Below, in pieces: positions 7,474 through 15,494 of a stretch of DNA of 21,224 nucleotides. The stretch comes from an uncultured bacterium (GTDB taxonomy: Bacteria; Cyanobacteriota; Vampirovibrionia; Gastranaerophilales; Gastranaerophilaceae), in NCBI GenBank assembly GCA_937894665.1, contig CALAWF010000184.1, positions 1 to 21,224 on the forward strand, read 5' to 3'. A model generated the notes under the pieces. The model ran no database searches, had not been told where the DNA came from, and worked only from the letters and a program-made list of their open reading frames with translations. Position numbers and translations under genes: made by a program. Within the stretch, counting starts at the first letter, position 1. The number at the start of each line of letters is the position of its first letter.

Positions 7474-8586
7474 TTAAATTAAATGACCATTTTCAATTTT
7501 GTATATCTCTACATCTTTTAAAAATTCCTCTTCAAAAAGAATTGTATCAACAGAGGTAATTACTGTTTGAGTGTTTTGATTTATAGATTTTAAAAGGTAG
7601 TTTTGTCTTAAGTCATCAAGTTCTGCTAGGACATCATCGAGAAGTAAAACCGGTTCATCTCCCGTTTTATCTGTAATTATATCAAGTTCAGATAGTTTTA
7701 GAGCTAGAACAATTGTTCTTTGTTGTCCTTGAGAGGCGTATTTTGTAGCTTCTTGGTTATTTATATAAAAAACTATATCGTCCCTGTGAGGTCCGACACA
7801 AGCCTGACATCTCCTTTGTTCTTCGATTTTTCGCTCTTCTAACGAGTTTTTGAATGCTAGTTGAATTTGTTCAATATTTTCTGTTTCATTATTTATCCCT
7901 AAGAAGTTAGAATCATATTTTATGGATAAGTTTTCAGTTTCGCTGATTGTCCTATGTTTGTCTTGTGCAATTTTCTCAATTTCTTTTAGAAATTTCTTTC
8001 GGATATAAATTATATTACTTCCGGTAATAGAAAGTTGCTCGTTATAAACCTCCAGAAGGGTATCGTTAGTTTGTCCTGTTTTTGCACATTCTTTTAGAAA
8101 GTTATTTTTTTGAACCCTAATTTTGTCGTATTTTGATAATCTATCATCATAAGCCGGATAAATTTGAGAAATTGCTCTATCAAGCCAATCTCTTCTATCT
8201 TGCGGAGCTCCCCTCAAAAGTAGTAAATCTGTGGTTGAGAATAGTACTGTCTTTAGTACAGTTTTGAAATCTTTTATTGTAGATTTTGTTCCATTGATTT
8301 TCAATTCTCTTTTTTTATCTGCGGTGTAAGAATAAGATAAATCAATGTTTGTGTTTGATTTAATTATATCGGCTTCAATTTTGAAATAATTTTTATTGAA
8401 ATTTATAAGTTCGGTTGTATTGGAGGTGCGAGGGGTTTTCAGGCATGAGAGAAAATAAATACTTTCAAGAATATTAGTTTTTCCTTGAGCATTTTTCCCA
8501 ATAATTAGAATTTTATTTTTATCAAAGTTTAATTCTAATTCTTCGCAATTTCTATAATTTGTAAGTTTCAGTTTCTCCAAATTCAT
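7474..8586 (-). CDS. recF: DNA replication and repair protein RecF
   Basis: RecF is an SMC-like ATPase that loads RecA at single-strand gaps with RecO and RecR. The sequence begins MNLEKLKLTNYRN and has the Walker A GKNAQGKT, the family signature ASQGQQRTIVLALKLSEL near the C-terminus, and Walker B VLLLDDVLAELD. The length is about 370 residues, normal for RecF. The open frame extends upstream to a TTG at 8604. I prefer the ATG at 8586 because RecF proteins usually begin just before this LxLxNYRN strand. Neither start has a Shine-Dalgarno. A perfect TATAAT at 8593-8598 lies 6 bases before the ATG, suggesting a leaderless transcript. The gene ends 4 bases from the convergent ART gene. It is not next to dnaA/dnaN/gyrB here. 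Confidence 0.95.
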   Translation of the reverse strand: MNLEKLKLTNYRNCEELELNFDKNKILIIGKNAQGKTNILESIYFLSCLKTPRTSNTTELINFNKNYFKIEADIIKSNTNIDLSYSYTADKKRELKINGTKSTIKDFKTVLKTVLFSTTDLLLLRGAPQDRRDWLDRAISQIYPAYDDRLSKYDKIRVQKNNFLKECAKTGQTNDTLLEVYNEQLSITGSNIIYIRKKFLKEIEKIAQDKHRTISETENLSIKYDSNFLGINNETENIEQIQLAFKNSLEERKIEEQRRCQACVGPHRDDIVFYINNQEATKYASQGQQRTIVLALKLSELDIITDKTGDEPVLLLDDVLAELDDLRQNYLLKSINQNTQTVITSVDTILFEEEFLKDVEIYKIENGHLI

Positions 8587-8592
8587 ATGTAA

Positions 8593-8598
8593 ATTATA
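8593..8598 (-). promoter_or_regulatory. -10 hexamer for leaderless recF
   Basis: A perfect TATAAT on the minus strand lies six bases before the recF ATG, so transcription would be expected to start at or next to the A of the start codon. No good -35 is seen at 16-18 bases. Confidence 0.5.
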
Positions 8599-8626
8599 CT
8601 TCAAACATATGATTTTTATTGAAATA

Positions 8627-8655
8627 TGGACTTGAACCCGAATTTAGTGTATAAT
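8627..8655 (+). promoter_or_regulatory. Sigma-70-type promoter for the small gene and pilT
   Basis: TGGACT (8627-8632, 4 of 6 to consensus), a 17-base spacer and a perfect TATAAT (8650-8655) lie 38 bases upstream of the small gene's ATG. The promoter is divergent from recF. Confidence 0.6.
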
Positions 8656-8693
8656 GTTTCTGTTGTATATTATGAAGAAGAGGGTAGGTTTAA

Positions 8694-8945
8694 ATGTTAC
8701 CTGTAATTTCGGAAGATGTTGCAAATACTGCGTTCAGTGAAATCTTTGAGGATATGCCTGCGTGGAGAAAAAGGATGATTCATTATATCAAAGATGAAAA
8801 TCCTGAAATTAATACTGCAATAATTGAAGCTGCAAATAAGACTGATTTAGACCCTAAAGCTGTTGCATTAGGAGCTTATATGACTTATTTGATGATTGAA
8901 TTAGCTGCAAAAGAAAATGATGCAATGATGAATTATACAGAATAA
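8694..8945 (+). CDS. Small acidic protein of unknown function upstream of pilT
   Basis: This 83-residue acidic, mainly helical protein has no transmembrane segment or signal peptide, and I recognise no family. It contains DMPAWRKRMIHYIKDENPEI and ends with a Met/Ala/Glu-rich helix (AYMTYLMIELAAKEND). A good promoter with a perfect -10 precedes it. The Shine-Dalgarno is GTAGG, or the AGAGGG just upstream. The gene ends 17 bases before pilT, so the two should be co-transcribed. A cytoplasmic partner or regulator of the retraction ATPase is a guess from position only. Confidence 0.75.
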   Translation: MLPVISEDVANTAFSEIFEDMPAWRKRMIHYIKDENPEINTAIIEAANKTDLDPKAVALGAYMTYLMIELAAKENDAMMNYTE

Positions 8946-8962
8946 AATGGTAGGTATTAATT

Positions 8963-10033
8963 ATGATTATTGAAGATTTATTAAAAGAACTTATGGATAA
9001 GAAGGGATCCGACTTGCATATTTCAAATGGATTACCTCCGGTTGTTCGTTTAGATGGTAAGTTGGTTCGATTAGATTATGAACCATTGACATCAGAAGGT
9101 GTTGAATCTTTGTTATTCCCTATGATGTCAAATGAACAAAGACGTAAATTAGAACAAGAATGGGAACTCGATTTTTCTTACGGTGTTGAGGGCATCGGGC
9201 GTTTCCGTGTGAACTTTTACAAAGATAAGGGTTCTTATGCTGCTGCATTCAGAACGATTGCGACAACAGCTCCTCAATTGGAAGAGTTGGGTATGCCTCC
9301 AATCGTAACAACAATTGCTGATAAACCTAGAGGTTTGGTTCTTGTAACTGGTCCTACAGGTTCAGGTAAATCAACTACTTTGGCTGCTATGATTGACTAT
9401 ATTAATAGAACAAGAGCAGAACATATTTTGACTATTGAAGATCCGGTCGAATTTGTTCATACTTCAAAAGTTTCAGTTATTCACCAAAGAGAATTGGGTA
9501 TGGATACAAGGTCATTTGCCAATGCTCTTAAGTCAGCCCTCCGTGAAGACCCTGATATTATCCTCGTAGGTGAAATGCGTGACCATGAAACCATCGCTTT
9601 AGCACTAACCGCTGCTGAAACTGGTCACTTGGTCTTCGGAACTTTGCACACATCTTCAGCTTCACAAACAATTGACCGTATTATCGACGTATTCCCTGAA
9701 GGTCAACAACAACAAATTCGTGTACAGCTTGCTAACTCTTTGGTTGCAGTATTTGCTCAAACATTGCTTCCAAAACGTCAGCCGGATGGTTCAAGAAAAG
9801 GTCGTGTAATGGCTCAAGAAATTATGGTTGTTACACCAGCGATTGCAAACCTTATTAGAGAATCTAAAGCTGCACAGATTTATTCAACAATTCAAACAAG
9901 TACCGGTGCTGGTATGCAGACTCTTGAATCATCTCTTGCCGCATTATTCAAAAAGGGGCTTGTAACTTTGGAAGATGCTATGTCTAAATCTTCTAAACCA
10001 AATGAATTGAAACGTTTAATTCAAGGTGGTTAA
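8963..10033 (+). CDS. pilT: Type IV pilus retraction ATPase PilT
   Basis: PilT is the hexameric secretion ATPase that powers depolymerisation and retraction of type IV pili at the cytoplasmic base. The length of 356 residues is typical. The N-terminal PAS-like domain (1-110) begins with the KGSDLHISNGLPPVVRLDG signature (14-33). The core shows Walker A GPTGSGKS (130-137), the Asp box EDPVEFVH (159-166), Walker B DIILVGEM with E204, and the His box GHLVFGTLHT (221-230). The C-terminal AIANLIRE (294-300 region) matches the AIRNLIRE motif needed for retraction, with one substitution (R to A at the third position). It is followed 33 bases later by a membrane protein gene with a GGAGG Shine-Dalgarno. 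Confidence 0.96.
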   Translation: MIIEDLLKELMDKKGSDLHISNGLPPVVRLDGKLVRLDYEPLTSEGVESLLFPMMSNEQRRKLEQEWELDFSYGVEGIGRFRVNFYKDKGSYAAAFRTIATTAPQLEELGMPPIVTTIADKPRGLVLVTGPTGSGKSTTLAAMIDYINRTRAEHILTIEDPVEFVHTSKVSVIHQRELGMDTRSFANALKSALREDPDIILVGEMRDHETIALALTAAETGHLVFGTLHTSSASQTIDRIIDVFPEGQQQQIRVQLANSLVAVFAQTLLPKRQPDGSRKGRVMAQEIMVVTPAIANLIRESKAAQIYSTIQTSTGAGMQTLESSLAALFKKGLVTLEDAMSKSSKPNELKRLIQGG

Positions 10034-10066
10034 TCTAGTATAAAAGTATAATGGAGGTTTTCAAAA

Positions 10067-10837
10067 ATGGCATCAATAGTAGATTCTTTAAATGAAGCAT
10101 TTTTAGATTCATTTGCTCCGTTAAAGTTAGTGGGTTTTGCAATCCCTGTATATTTTGCTATTACGTCATTTATGGATGGAAACCTCCCTGTACTTTATAT
10201 TTGGGATACAATTATTGCGATTTTATTTTTGGCTCTTTTAACTCAAGGAATTTATAATGTAAGACGAAGTAAACGGGAAATCTTATCCTTAAATCCTTGG
10301 GCGTTAGTTAAAGATCTTGCAAAAACTGTAGTTGCGGTTGTTCCTAATGCTATTATCTGGATTGGTGCAGGTTTTTTACTTGTGAAAAATGTAACTATTC
10401 CTATAGATGTAGATTGGGCTCAAAAAGTTTTTGTATGGATTGTATTTATTATTGTATATGCAATTGTAATGACGTCTTATTTATCTTTTGCAAAGACAAT
10501 GAAAGTTGTTCAAGCATATAATTACAAAGTAATTTTTGACTCTTGTGTAGATGTTTTGATTGCGTTATTTTTCTTTAAATTACAATTAGCATTGGTACAA
10601 ATTGTTTTGTTTGGTCCGGTTGCATATTTGTATTCATTCTTTAAAGTTCCATTTACTCATTGGGCTTTCTTATTCTATGCTTCAATTGTTGCAGTTGTTG
10701 ATTTGTCTATTACCGCAAATTATTTAGCTCAAATTGCTTATGAATGTATTCCTGGAAATAATGAGGAATATGATAATAATTACGATGCTCCAATTGATTT
10801 GATTGATGAAACTGCTGAACGTTTGAATGGACAATAA
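10067..10837 (+). CDS. Multi-helix membrane protein of unknown function
   Basis: This 256-residue integral membrane protein has hydrophobic stretches at about 18-34, 44-63, 84-106, 120-141, 160-190 and 198-220, consistent with six or seven helices. A polar, acidic C-terminal tail (229-256, GNNEEYDNNYDAP) is probably cytoplasmic. It starts MASIVDSLNEAF. No family motif is recognised. GGAGG lies 12 bases before the ATG and the gene follows pilT by 33 bases, so it probably shares its transcript. That makes a pilus- or envelope-related role possible but unproved. It converges on uvrB with a 7-base gap. A small inverted repeat, ACAATA/TATTGT (10831-10845), covers the junction. Confidence 0.78.
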   Translation: MASIVDSLNEAFLDSFAPLKLVGFAIPVYFAITSFMDGNLPVLYIWDTIIAILFLALLTQGIYNVRRSKREILSLNPWALVKDLAKTVVAVVPNAIIWIGAGFLLVKNVTIPIDVDWAQKVFVWIVFIIVYAIVMTSYLSFAKTMKVVQAYNYKVIFDSCVDVLIALFFFKLQLALVQIVLFGPVAYLYSFFKVPFTHWAFLFYASIVAVVDLSITANYLAQIAYECIPGNNEEYDNNYDAPIDLIDETAERLNGQ

Positions 10838-10844
10838 TATATTG

Positions 10845-12836
10845 TTATTTGTTCATTTCTCTTAGTTTTTTCAGTTGATCTCTAATTTGTGCAGCTCTTT
10901 CAAAGTCTAAAATTTTAGCAGCTTTGTGCATATCTTTTTCAAGTTTATCAATAAGTTTTGGTAAATCTTTTTTGTCTATGCCCATATCGACCATTTCTTC
11001 TGCAACAATATCTTCCAAATCTCTGTAACTTGCAACAAGAGATAATAAATTATTTTCAATAGGCTTTTTGATTGTTTGGGGGATAATTCCGTATTTTTGG
11101 TTATGTGCAATCTGTATTTTACGTCTTCTTTCTGTTTCTTTGATTGCTCTATCCATGGAATCTGTAATTTTATCAGCGTACATGATAACTTCGCCGCAAG
11201 CATTTCTTGCAGCACGTCCAATTGTTTGGATAAGACTTGTGTCAGATCTTAAAAATCCTTCTTTATCTGCATCCATAATTGCGACAAGTGAAACTTCCGG
11301 AATATCAAGTCCTTCTCTAAGTAAGTTAACGCCAATCAATACGTCAAATTCCCCAAGTCTTAAATCTCTAAGAATTTCAACTCTTTCGATTGATTTTATT
11401 TCACTGTGCAAATAGCGAACACTGATACCTTCTTGCAAGAAGAAGTCTGTTAAGTCTTCTGCCATTCGTTTTGTAAGAGTTGTGATTAAAATTCTTTCGT
11501 CTTTGTCTGCTCGTTTTTTAATTTCTTCTTTTAAATCTTGAATTTGGGTATCAATTGGACGAACAGATACTTTCGGGTCAAGCAGACCTGTTGGTCTGAT
11601 GATTTGTTCTACAATTTGTTCGGATGTTTCCTTCTCGAATTCTCCTGGGGTCGCAGATATATACACCTTTTGACCTACTTTAGCATAAAATTCTTCATTT
11701 TTTAGAGGGCGGTTATCTTTTGCACAAGGTAATCTAAATCCGTAATCAACGAGAACTTGTTTTCTTGCAGCATCTCCGTGGCTCATTCCTTTAATTTGTG
11801 GAAGTGTTACGTGGGATTCATCAACAATTGTAAGAAAATCATTTGGAAAATAATCAAGTAAAGTTGCAGGAGCAGAACCTGCCGGTCGGCGTTCAATTAT
11901 TCTTGAATAATTTTCTATTCCTGTGCAGTAGCCCATTTCTTTCATCATTTCAAGGTCATATTTAACTCTTTGCTCTAGTCTTTGAGCTTCGATAAGTTTA
12001 TTTTCATTGTTAAGTTCAACAAGTCTATTTTGTAGTTCTTGCCTTATCATATCAAAAGTTTCTTCTTCATTTTCATCATCCGAAATATAATGAACAGCAG
12101 GATAAATCACAACAGATTCCGGAGTTTCAATAATTTCACCAGAAACATTATCGATTTTAACTATTTTTTCAACTTCATCTCCGAAGAAATAAATTCGGGT
12201 TATTATTTTTTCGTAAGCAGGCATAATTTCAACAATGTCGCCTCTGGCTCTAAAAGTTGAACATTTTAACTCTAAGTCATTTCTTTCATATCGAACTTCT
12301 ACTAAATGCTTTAAGAGTGCATCTCGGTCAATTTCATCTCCTACTTTAACTTCTATTGCTCCCCTAAAATAATTTTCCGGTAATCCCAAGCCATAAATGC
12401 AACTTACAGAAGAAATTACAATTACGTCATCTCTTTCATAAAGACTCCTTGTTGTATTGTGGCGAAGTCTATCAATTTCTTCATTGATAGAAGATGATTT
12501 TTCAATATAGGTGTCTGTTCTTGGGATATAGGCTTCCGGTTGGTAATAATCATAATAGCTGATAAAGTATTCAACTGCATTATTAGGAAATAATTCTTTA
12601 AATTCATTATATAATTGAGCTGCAAGTGTTTTGTTATGGGCGATAATGAGGGTTGGTTTTTGGACTTTTTCAATTACATTTGCGATTGTAAATGTTTTTC
12701 CTGAACCTGTAATCCCTAATAGTGTTTGGGTGTCATAACCTTTGTTTATCCCTTCTACAAGTTGCTCAATAGCTTTGGGCTGGTCACCTGAGGGTTTATA
12801 TTTTGAAACTATTTTGAATTCGTGATGATCTCTCAT
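10845..12836 (-). CDS. uvrB: UvrABC excinuclease subunit B
   Basis: UvrB is the damage-verifying helicase-like subunit of nucleotide excision repair and hands DNA to UvrC for incision. The length of 663 residues is normal. Visible are Walker A GITGSGKT (41-48), the beta-hairpin region YYDYYQPEAYIPRTDTY near residues 93-109, the DESH box in TIVDESHVT, helicase motifs including VYISATPG and LLREGLDIPEVSLV, QTIGRAARN (motif VI), and the C-terminal UVR motif (about 626-660) DFERAAQIRDQL. The start ATG has no Shine-Dalgarno. A TAGAAT hexamer at 12844-12849 lies 7 bases upstream, suggesting a leaderless mRNA. It is convergent with the upstream membrane protein gene. Confidence 0.98.
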   Translation of the reverse strand: MRDHHEFKIVSKYKPSGDQPKAIEQLVEGINKGYDTQTLLGITGSGKTFTIANVIEKVQKPTLIIAHNKTLAAQLYNEFKELFPNNAVEYFISYYDYYQPEAYIPRTDTYIEKSSSINEEIDRLRHNTTRSLYERDDVIVISSVSCIYGLGLPENYFRGAIEVKVGDEIDRDALLKHLVEVRYERNDLELKCSTFRARGDIVEIMPAYEKIITRIYFFGDEVEKIVKIDNVSGEIIETPESVVIYPAVHYISDDENEEETFDMIRQELQNRLVELNNENKLIEAQRLEQRVKYDLEMMKEMGYCTGIENYSRIIERRPAGSAPATLLDYFPNDFLTIVDESHVTLPQIKGMSHGDAARKQVLVDYGFRLPCAKDNRPLKNEEFYAKVGQKVYISATPGEFEKETSEQIVEQIIRPTGLLDPKVSVRPIDTQIQDLKEEIKKRADKDERILITTLTKRMAEDLTDFFLQEGISVRYLHSEIKSIERVEILRDLRLGEFDVLIGVNLLREGLDIPEVSLVAIMDADKEGFLRSDTSLIQTIGRAARNACGEVIMYADKITDSMDRAIKETERRRKIQIAHNQKYGIIPQTIKKPIENNLLSLVASYRDLEDIVAEEMVDMGIDKKDLPKLIDKLEKDMHKAAKILDFERAAQIRDQLKKLREMNK

Positions 12837-12843
12837 ACTTTAT

Positions 12844-12849
12844 ATTCTA
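12844..12849 (-). promoter_or_regulatory. -10 hexamer for leaderless uvrB
   Basis: TAGAAT on the minus strand lies seven bases before the uvrB ATG, with a weak TTACAA 17 bases further upstream. This geometry puts the likely transcription start next to the start codon. I see no SOS (LexA) box of the E. coli or B. subtilis type here. Confidence 0.45.
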
Positions 12850-12889
12850 GTACAAATTTATTTTATTTGTAATTCAATAACTTCTTTTC

Positions 12890-12918
12890 TTGCTTTCAGT
12901 TGAAAAATAGTGTATTAT
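12890..12918 (+). promoter_or_regulatory. Promoter of the 295-residue membrane protein gene
   Basis: TTGCTT (12890-12895), a 17-base spacer and TATTAT (12913-12918) give a reasonable sigma-70-type promoter 28 bases before the ATG. AGGAG follows as the ribosome binding site. Confidence 0.5.
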
Positions 12919-12945
12919 CGGAATATATAAAGGAGTGAATGTGTT

Positions 12946-13833
12946 ATGGATAAAATTATTGAATCGTTCAAAAATCTATACAAAGGTGAAAATATTGTAA
13001 AACAGCATATTTATATCGCATTGTTATTTTATTTACCTTGTTTAGCTGCAACAATTTTACAATTTCTAGACAAAAATTCTAAAAAAGAAGAGATTGCTCT
13101 GATATTAATTAGTTCTGTTATTGTTGGATTACTGGCGATTGTTCCTATTTTTATTTTACAAGGATTGTGGGCAAAATTTATGAATTACCGATTTGGTGAG
13201 GCTTACGGAATACCGAAGTTGTCTTGGGATTGTCTTCGCTGTGGTTTAAAAATGTTTCCTCTAACTGTTGTTTGGGGATTGTATATTTGTATCCCAATTT
13301 TAATTTACTTAGCTTTGATTTTTCTTGGGTTGGGATATGTAATTCAAAACTCAGATACTGTTATGGTACTAGTTTCATTTTTGGTAATGATTTTAGCGGT
13401 GATGTTTTTATTTGTTCTGCTGTTTATTATTTCGCCATTTGTTAATATGGTATTTATGAAATATTGTGAAAAGTTTGAATATTCAAAAGATTTATTTAAT
13501 CCTTTATTACCGTTCAAGTTTATGAAAAGAGCTTTTAAGGATTCAATGTTTGTAGCATTAAAATTTATTCTTGTTGGTATGGTTACTGGTATTGCAGGGC
13601 AACTTCTTACTTTACTTGCGTTAATGATTTTAGCTATTATTGCTATTCCTTTTGTGATAATACTTGTATTTTGGAATGAAAACATTTTAAATTCTATGGC
13701 ACTTGCAATTCCGGTTGTTATGATTTGTGCTGTTGTTGCCATTATTCCTGCATATATTCGCTGGATTACAAATCTTGCTTATGTTGATTGCTTAGAAGAA
13801 GTTTATGTAGATAAATTTTTAATAGAGGAATAG
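12946..13833 (+). CDS. Multi-helix membrane protein of unknown function (DUF4013-like layout)
   Basis: This 295-residue integral membrane protein has hydrophobic segments at about 20-40, 49-72, 103-131, 137-168, 202-240 and 250-270. A short soluble stretch (about 172-200) contains KYCEKFEYSKDLFNPLLPFKFMKRAFKD. The C-terminal WITNLAYVDCLEEVYV is amphipathic. The arrangement, with a polar N-terminal helix, paired hydrophobic hairpins and an internal 'F..lP.k..k.aFk' loop, recalls DUF4013-type membrane proteins. That is an impression I cannot confirm here. Its N-terminus (MDKIIESFKNLY) resembles that of the membrane protein at 10067 (MASIVDSLNEAF), so distant paralogy is possible. It has its own promoter and ends at a strong terminator. 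Confidence 0.75.
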   Translation: MDKIIESFKNLYKGENIVKQHIYIALLFYLPCLAATILQFLDKNSKKEEIALILISSVIVGLLAIVPIFILQGLWAKFMNYRFGEAYGIPKLSWDCLRCGLKMFPLTVVWGLYICIPILIYLALIFLGLGYVIQNSDTVMVLVSFLVMILAVMFLFVLLFIISPFVNMVFMKYCEKFEYSKDLFNPLLPFKFMKRAFKDSMFVALKFILVGMVTGIAGQLLTLLALMILAIIAIPFVIILVFWNENILNSMALAIPVVMICAVVAIIPAYIRWITNLAYVDCLEEVYVDKFLIEE

Positions 13834-13852
13834 GTTTAAGGTTAAGAAAGTT

Positions 13853-13878
13853 GCGGCGGAATGAAATCATTCCGCCGC
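13853..13878. terminator. Bidirectional terminator hairpin
   Basis: A perfect GC-rich inverted repeat, GCGGCGGAATGA / TCATTCCGCCGC, has a very short loop and lies between two convergent genes (ends at 13833 and 13885). It is followed by TTTCTGTTATTT on the plus strand and AACTTTCTT on the minus strand. It stands out sharply from the AT-rich surroundings and should stop transcription from both sides. Confidence 0.8.
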
Positions 13879-13884
13879 TTTCTG

Positions 13885-14238
13885 TTATTTATTATTTGAT
13901 AATATTAAAATATTTTTTATAAATTCAGTTTTTTCATTTTGGGTATATTCTTTGTTTTTTGTTTTTGACTCAAAATATTTTTCTATCATATTTTTTTGTC
14001 TGTCAACAGAAAATTCTTCCCAGTATGGAGTTTTTCTAATTTTGGATATTATTTCGGTTTCAAGGTTCTCAAATTTCGGTTTTTCAATTTTCGGCTGTGA
14101 AGTTTGTTCAATTATAACTTCATTTGCCGGTTTTGAGATAAATTGAATATGTTGTTCTTCTAAATTTTTTTCTATATTACTTTTTTCAAAAATGTTTTTT
14201 GTTTTAAGTTCTTCTTTAAACCGTTCTGCTAATCCCAT
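13885..14238 (-). CDS. Small unknown protein downstream of the CpaE-like gene
   Basis: This 117-residue soluble protein belongs to no family I recognise. It has a charged N-terminal helix (MGLAERFKEELKTKN), a polar Gln/Pro/Lys linker (about 38-58) and a C-terminal helical domain (60-117) with KTPYWEEFSVDRQKNMIEKYF. It starts 9 bases after the stop of the CpaE/TadZ-like ATPase gene, with an AAGGAGC ribosome site overlapping the junction, so it is in the same operon. It could be a partner or adaptor of that ATPase; this is inferred from position only. It ends at the bidirectional terminator. Confidence 0.72.
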   Translation of the reverse strand: MGLAERFKEELKTKNIFEKSNIEKNLEEQHIQFISKPANEVIIEQTSQPKIEKPKFENLETEIISKIRKTPYWEEFSVDRQKNMIEKYFESKTKNKEYTQNEKTEFIKNILILSNNK

Positions 14239-14247
14239 TTTGCTCCT

Positions 14248-15420
14248 TTAATTATTTAAAATGTTTTCGAATTTTTCTACCATATTTTGTTTGTATAAAT
14301 TATCTGAAATGTACTGTGCTAAATCTTTGTAGCTTTGTGCAATGTTTGTAGAATCATTGATTTCACTAACCGGAATTCCTTTGTTTATCGCCGTCATTAT
14401 TGCAAAGTAGTTATTTGGAATTTTCCAATAGATTTTTTTTGATAATACTTTTTCAACATCAGTTTCTTTTATTTCATCATTTTCCATATACCTGTTAACA
14501 ACAATTTTTACTTTTTCTTTGTCGTATCCAAGTTTTTCAAAGAGTTCTAAACATCTTTGTGTATTTCTTAATGCTGGCAAGTTTGCAACTGTAACAAGTA
14601 ATAGTAAGTCTGAATTATCAAGGGCAGCGATGTTTTTTCCTTCAAAACTTGCTTCAGCATCAACAATGATATAAGAAAAAGTTTCTTTTAATGTGTTGAA
14701 TAATTTTGTAATTTGTCTAGGTTGAATATTATCAGCCTGCTTGAAGTATGGAGGGTCTGCTAATACATATAGGCTTGTTTTTTTATATCTTTCTAGTGTG
14801 CTTAATAAAAATGTTTCATTAATTTTATCTAAATTTTCAAGCATATAAGAAATGTTAAAAGATGGTTTTAAATCTAAAAATGTTGTTATATCACCCATCT
14901 GAAAGTTTAAATCAATTAGAGCAATATTTTCTTTTGTGATTTTTGAAAGTTCCAGTGCCAAATTTGTTGCTAAAGATGTTTTTCCTATTCCACCTTTATT
15001 TGAAAATATAGAAATAATTTTGCAGTTATTTGTTTTTTGGGTTTCATTAAATTCTGCTAATAATTTGTTTAAACTTTCAAAAAATTCACTTTTAATAATA
15101 GGGATAGGTACAAATTCTTTAGCGCCGGCTCTCATTATTTCAATAATCAAATCAACTGAAGGGTTATCTGATAGTGCTAAAACTTTACAATTTTTGCATT
15201 CTTTTGTTATTTTTAAAATAAGATCAAGTTTTTTTGCTTTATATGTTGATAAGTCTGCAAGTAAAATTGATTTCCCTTGATAATTTGCTATTTTTTTGAA
15301 CGCTTCAGAGTAATCGTTTTCTTGGCAAATTTCAAGATTTTCAAATTCTCCGGCAAAAAGTTTCATAACTTCTGAAGTGGAGAACTCATCTGATAAAATA
15401 ACTGTAAAAATTTTATTCAT
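14248..15420 (-). CDS. CpaE/TadZ-like receiver + MinD-family ATPase
   Basis: This is a protein of about 390 residues with an N-terminal receiver-like domain (about 5-125, with LLADLS containing D58 and a MRAGAKEFVPIPI end) fused to a MinD/ParA-type ATPase. In numbering from the ATG at 15426, the deviant Walker A SNKGGIGKTS lies at 142-151. IALIDLNFQMGDITTFLDL and YIIVDAEASF follow. This architecture is that of CpaE/TadZ, which positions Flp/Tad pilus machinery at the pole. No other tad/cpa gene is visible in the window, so it may act on another pilus or polar structure. Two in-frame ATGs exist, at 15426 and 15420. I prefer 15420 because AGG sits about 6 bases before it, but directly abuts the first ATG. 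It has its own promoter at 15453-15482. Confidence 0.87.
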   Translation of the reverse strand: MNKIFTVILSDEFSTSEVMKLFAGEFENLEICQENDYSEAFKKIANYQGKSILLADLSTYKAKKLDLILKITKECKNCKVLALSDNPSVDLIIEIMRAGAKEFVPIPIIKSEFFESLNKLLAEFNETQKTNNCKIISIFSNKGGIGKTSLATNLALELSKITKENIALIDLNFQMGDITTFLDLKPSFNISYMLENLDKINETFLLSTLERYKKTSLYVLADPPYFKQADNIQPRQITKLFNTLKETFSYIIVDAEASFEGKNIAALDNSDLLLLVTVANLPALRNTQRCLELFEKLGYDKEKVKIVVNRYMENDEIKETDVEKVLSKKIYWKIPNNYFAIMTAINKGIPVSEINDSTNIAQSYKDLAQYISDNLYKQNMVEKFENILNN

Positions 15421-15452
15421 ATCCATCCTTTAAGGTCTATATCCCTAATTTA

Positions 15453-15482
15453 AGTATAGCATATGAATTCCATTTTACGCAA
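15453..15482 (-). promoter_or_regulatory. Promoter of the CpaE/TadZ-like gene
   Basis: On the minus strand, TTGCGT (15482-15477), an 18-base spacer and TATACT (15458-15453) precede a leader of about 25 bases and an AAAGG ribosome site. This separates the gene from the structured RNA just upstream. Confidence 0.6.
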
Positions 15483-15494
15483 ACAATTTCTCAA

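Noticed and set aside
8587..8604. TTG start for recF at 8604
   Set aside because: It adds six residues not typical of RecF, has no Shine-Dalgarno, and lies upstream of the TATAAT that fits a leaderless start at the ATG of 8586.
11068..11415. 115-residue plus-strand open frame inside uvrB
   Set aside because: It is antisense to highly conserved helicase motifs of uvrB and has no independent signals.
13344..13742. 132-residue minus-strand open frame inside the 295-residue membrane protein gene
   Set aside because: It lies entirely antisense to a well-supported gene with promoter and ribosome site; it lacks its own Shine-Dalgarno, and its Ile/Thr/Asn/Lys-rich composition is what the antisense of membrane-protein codons gives.
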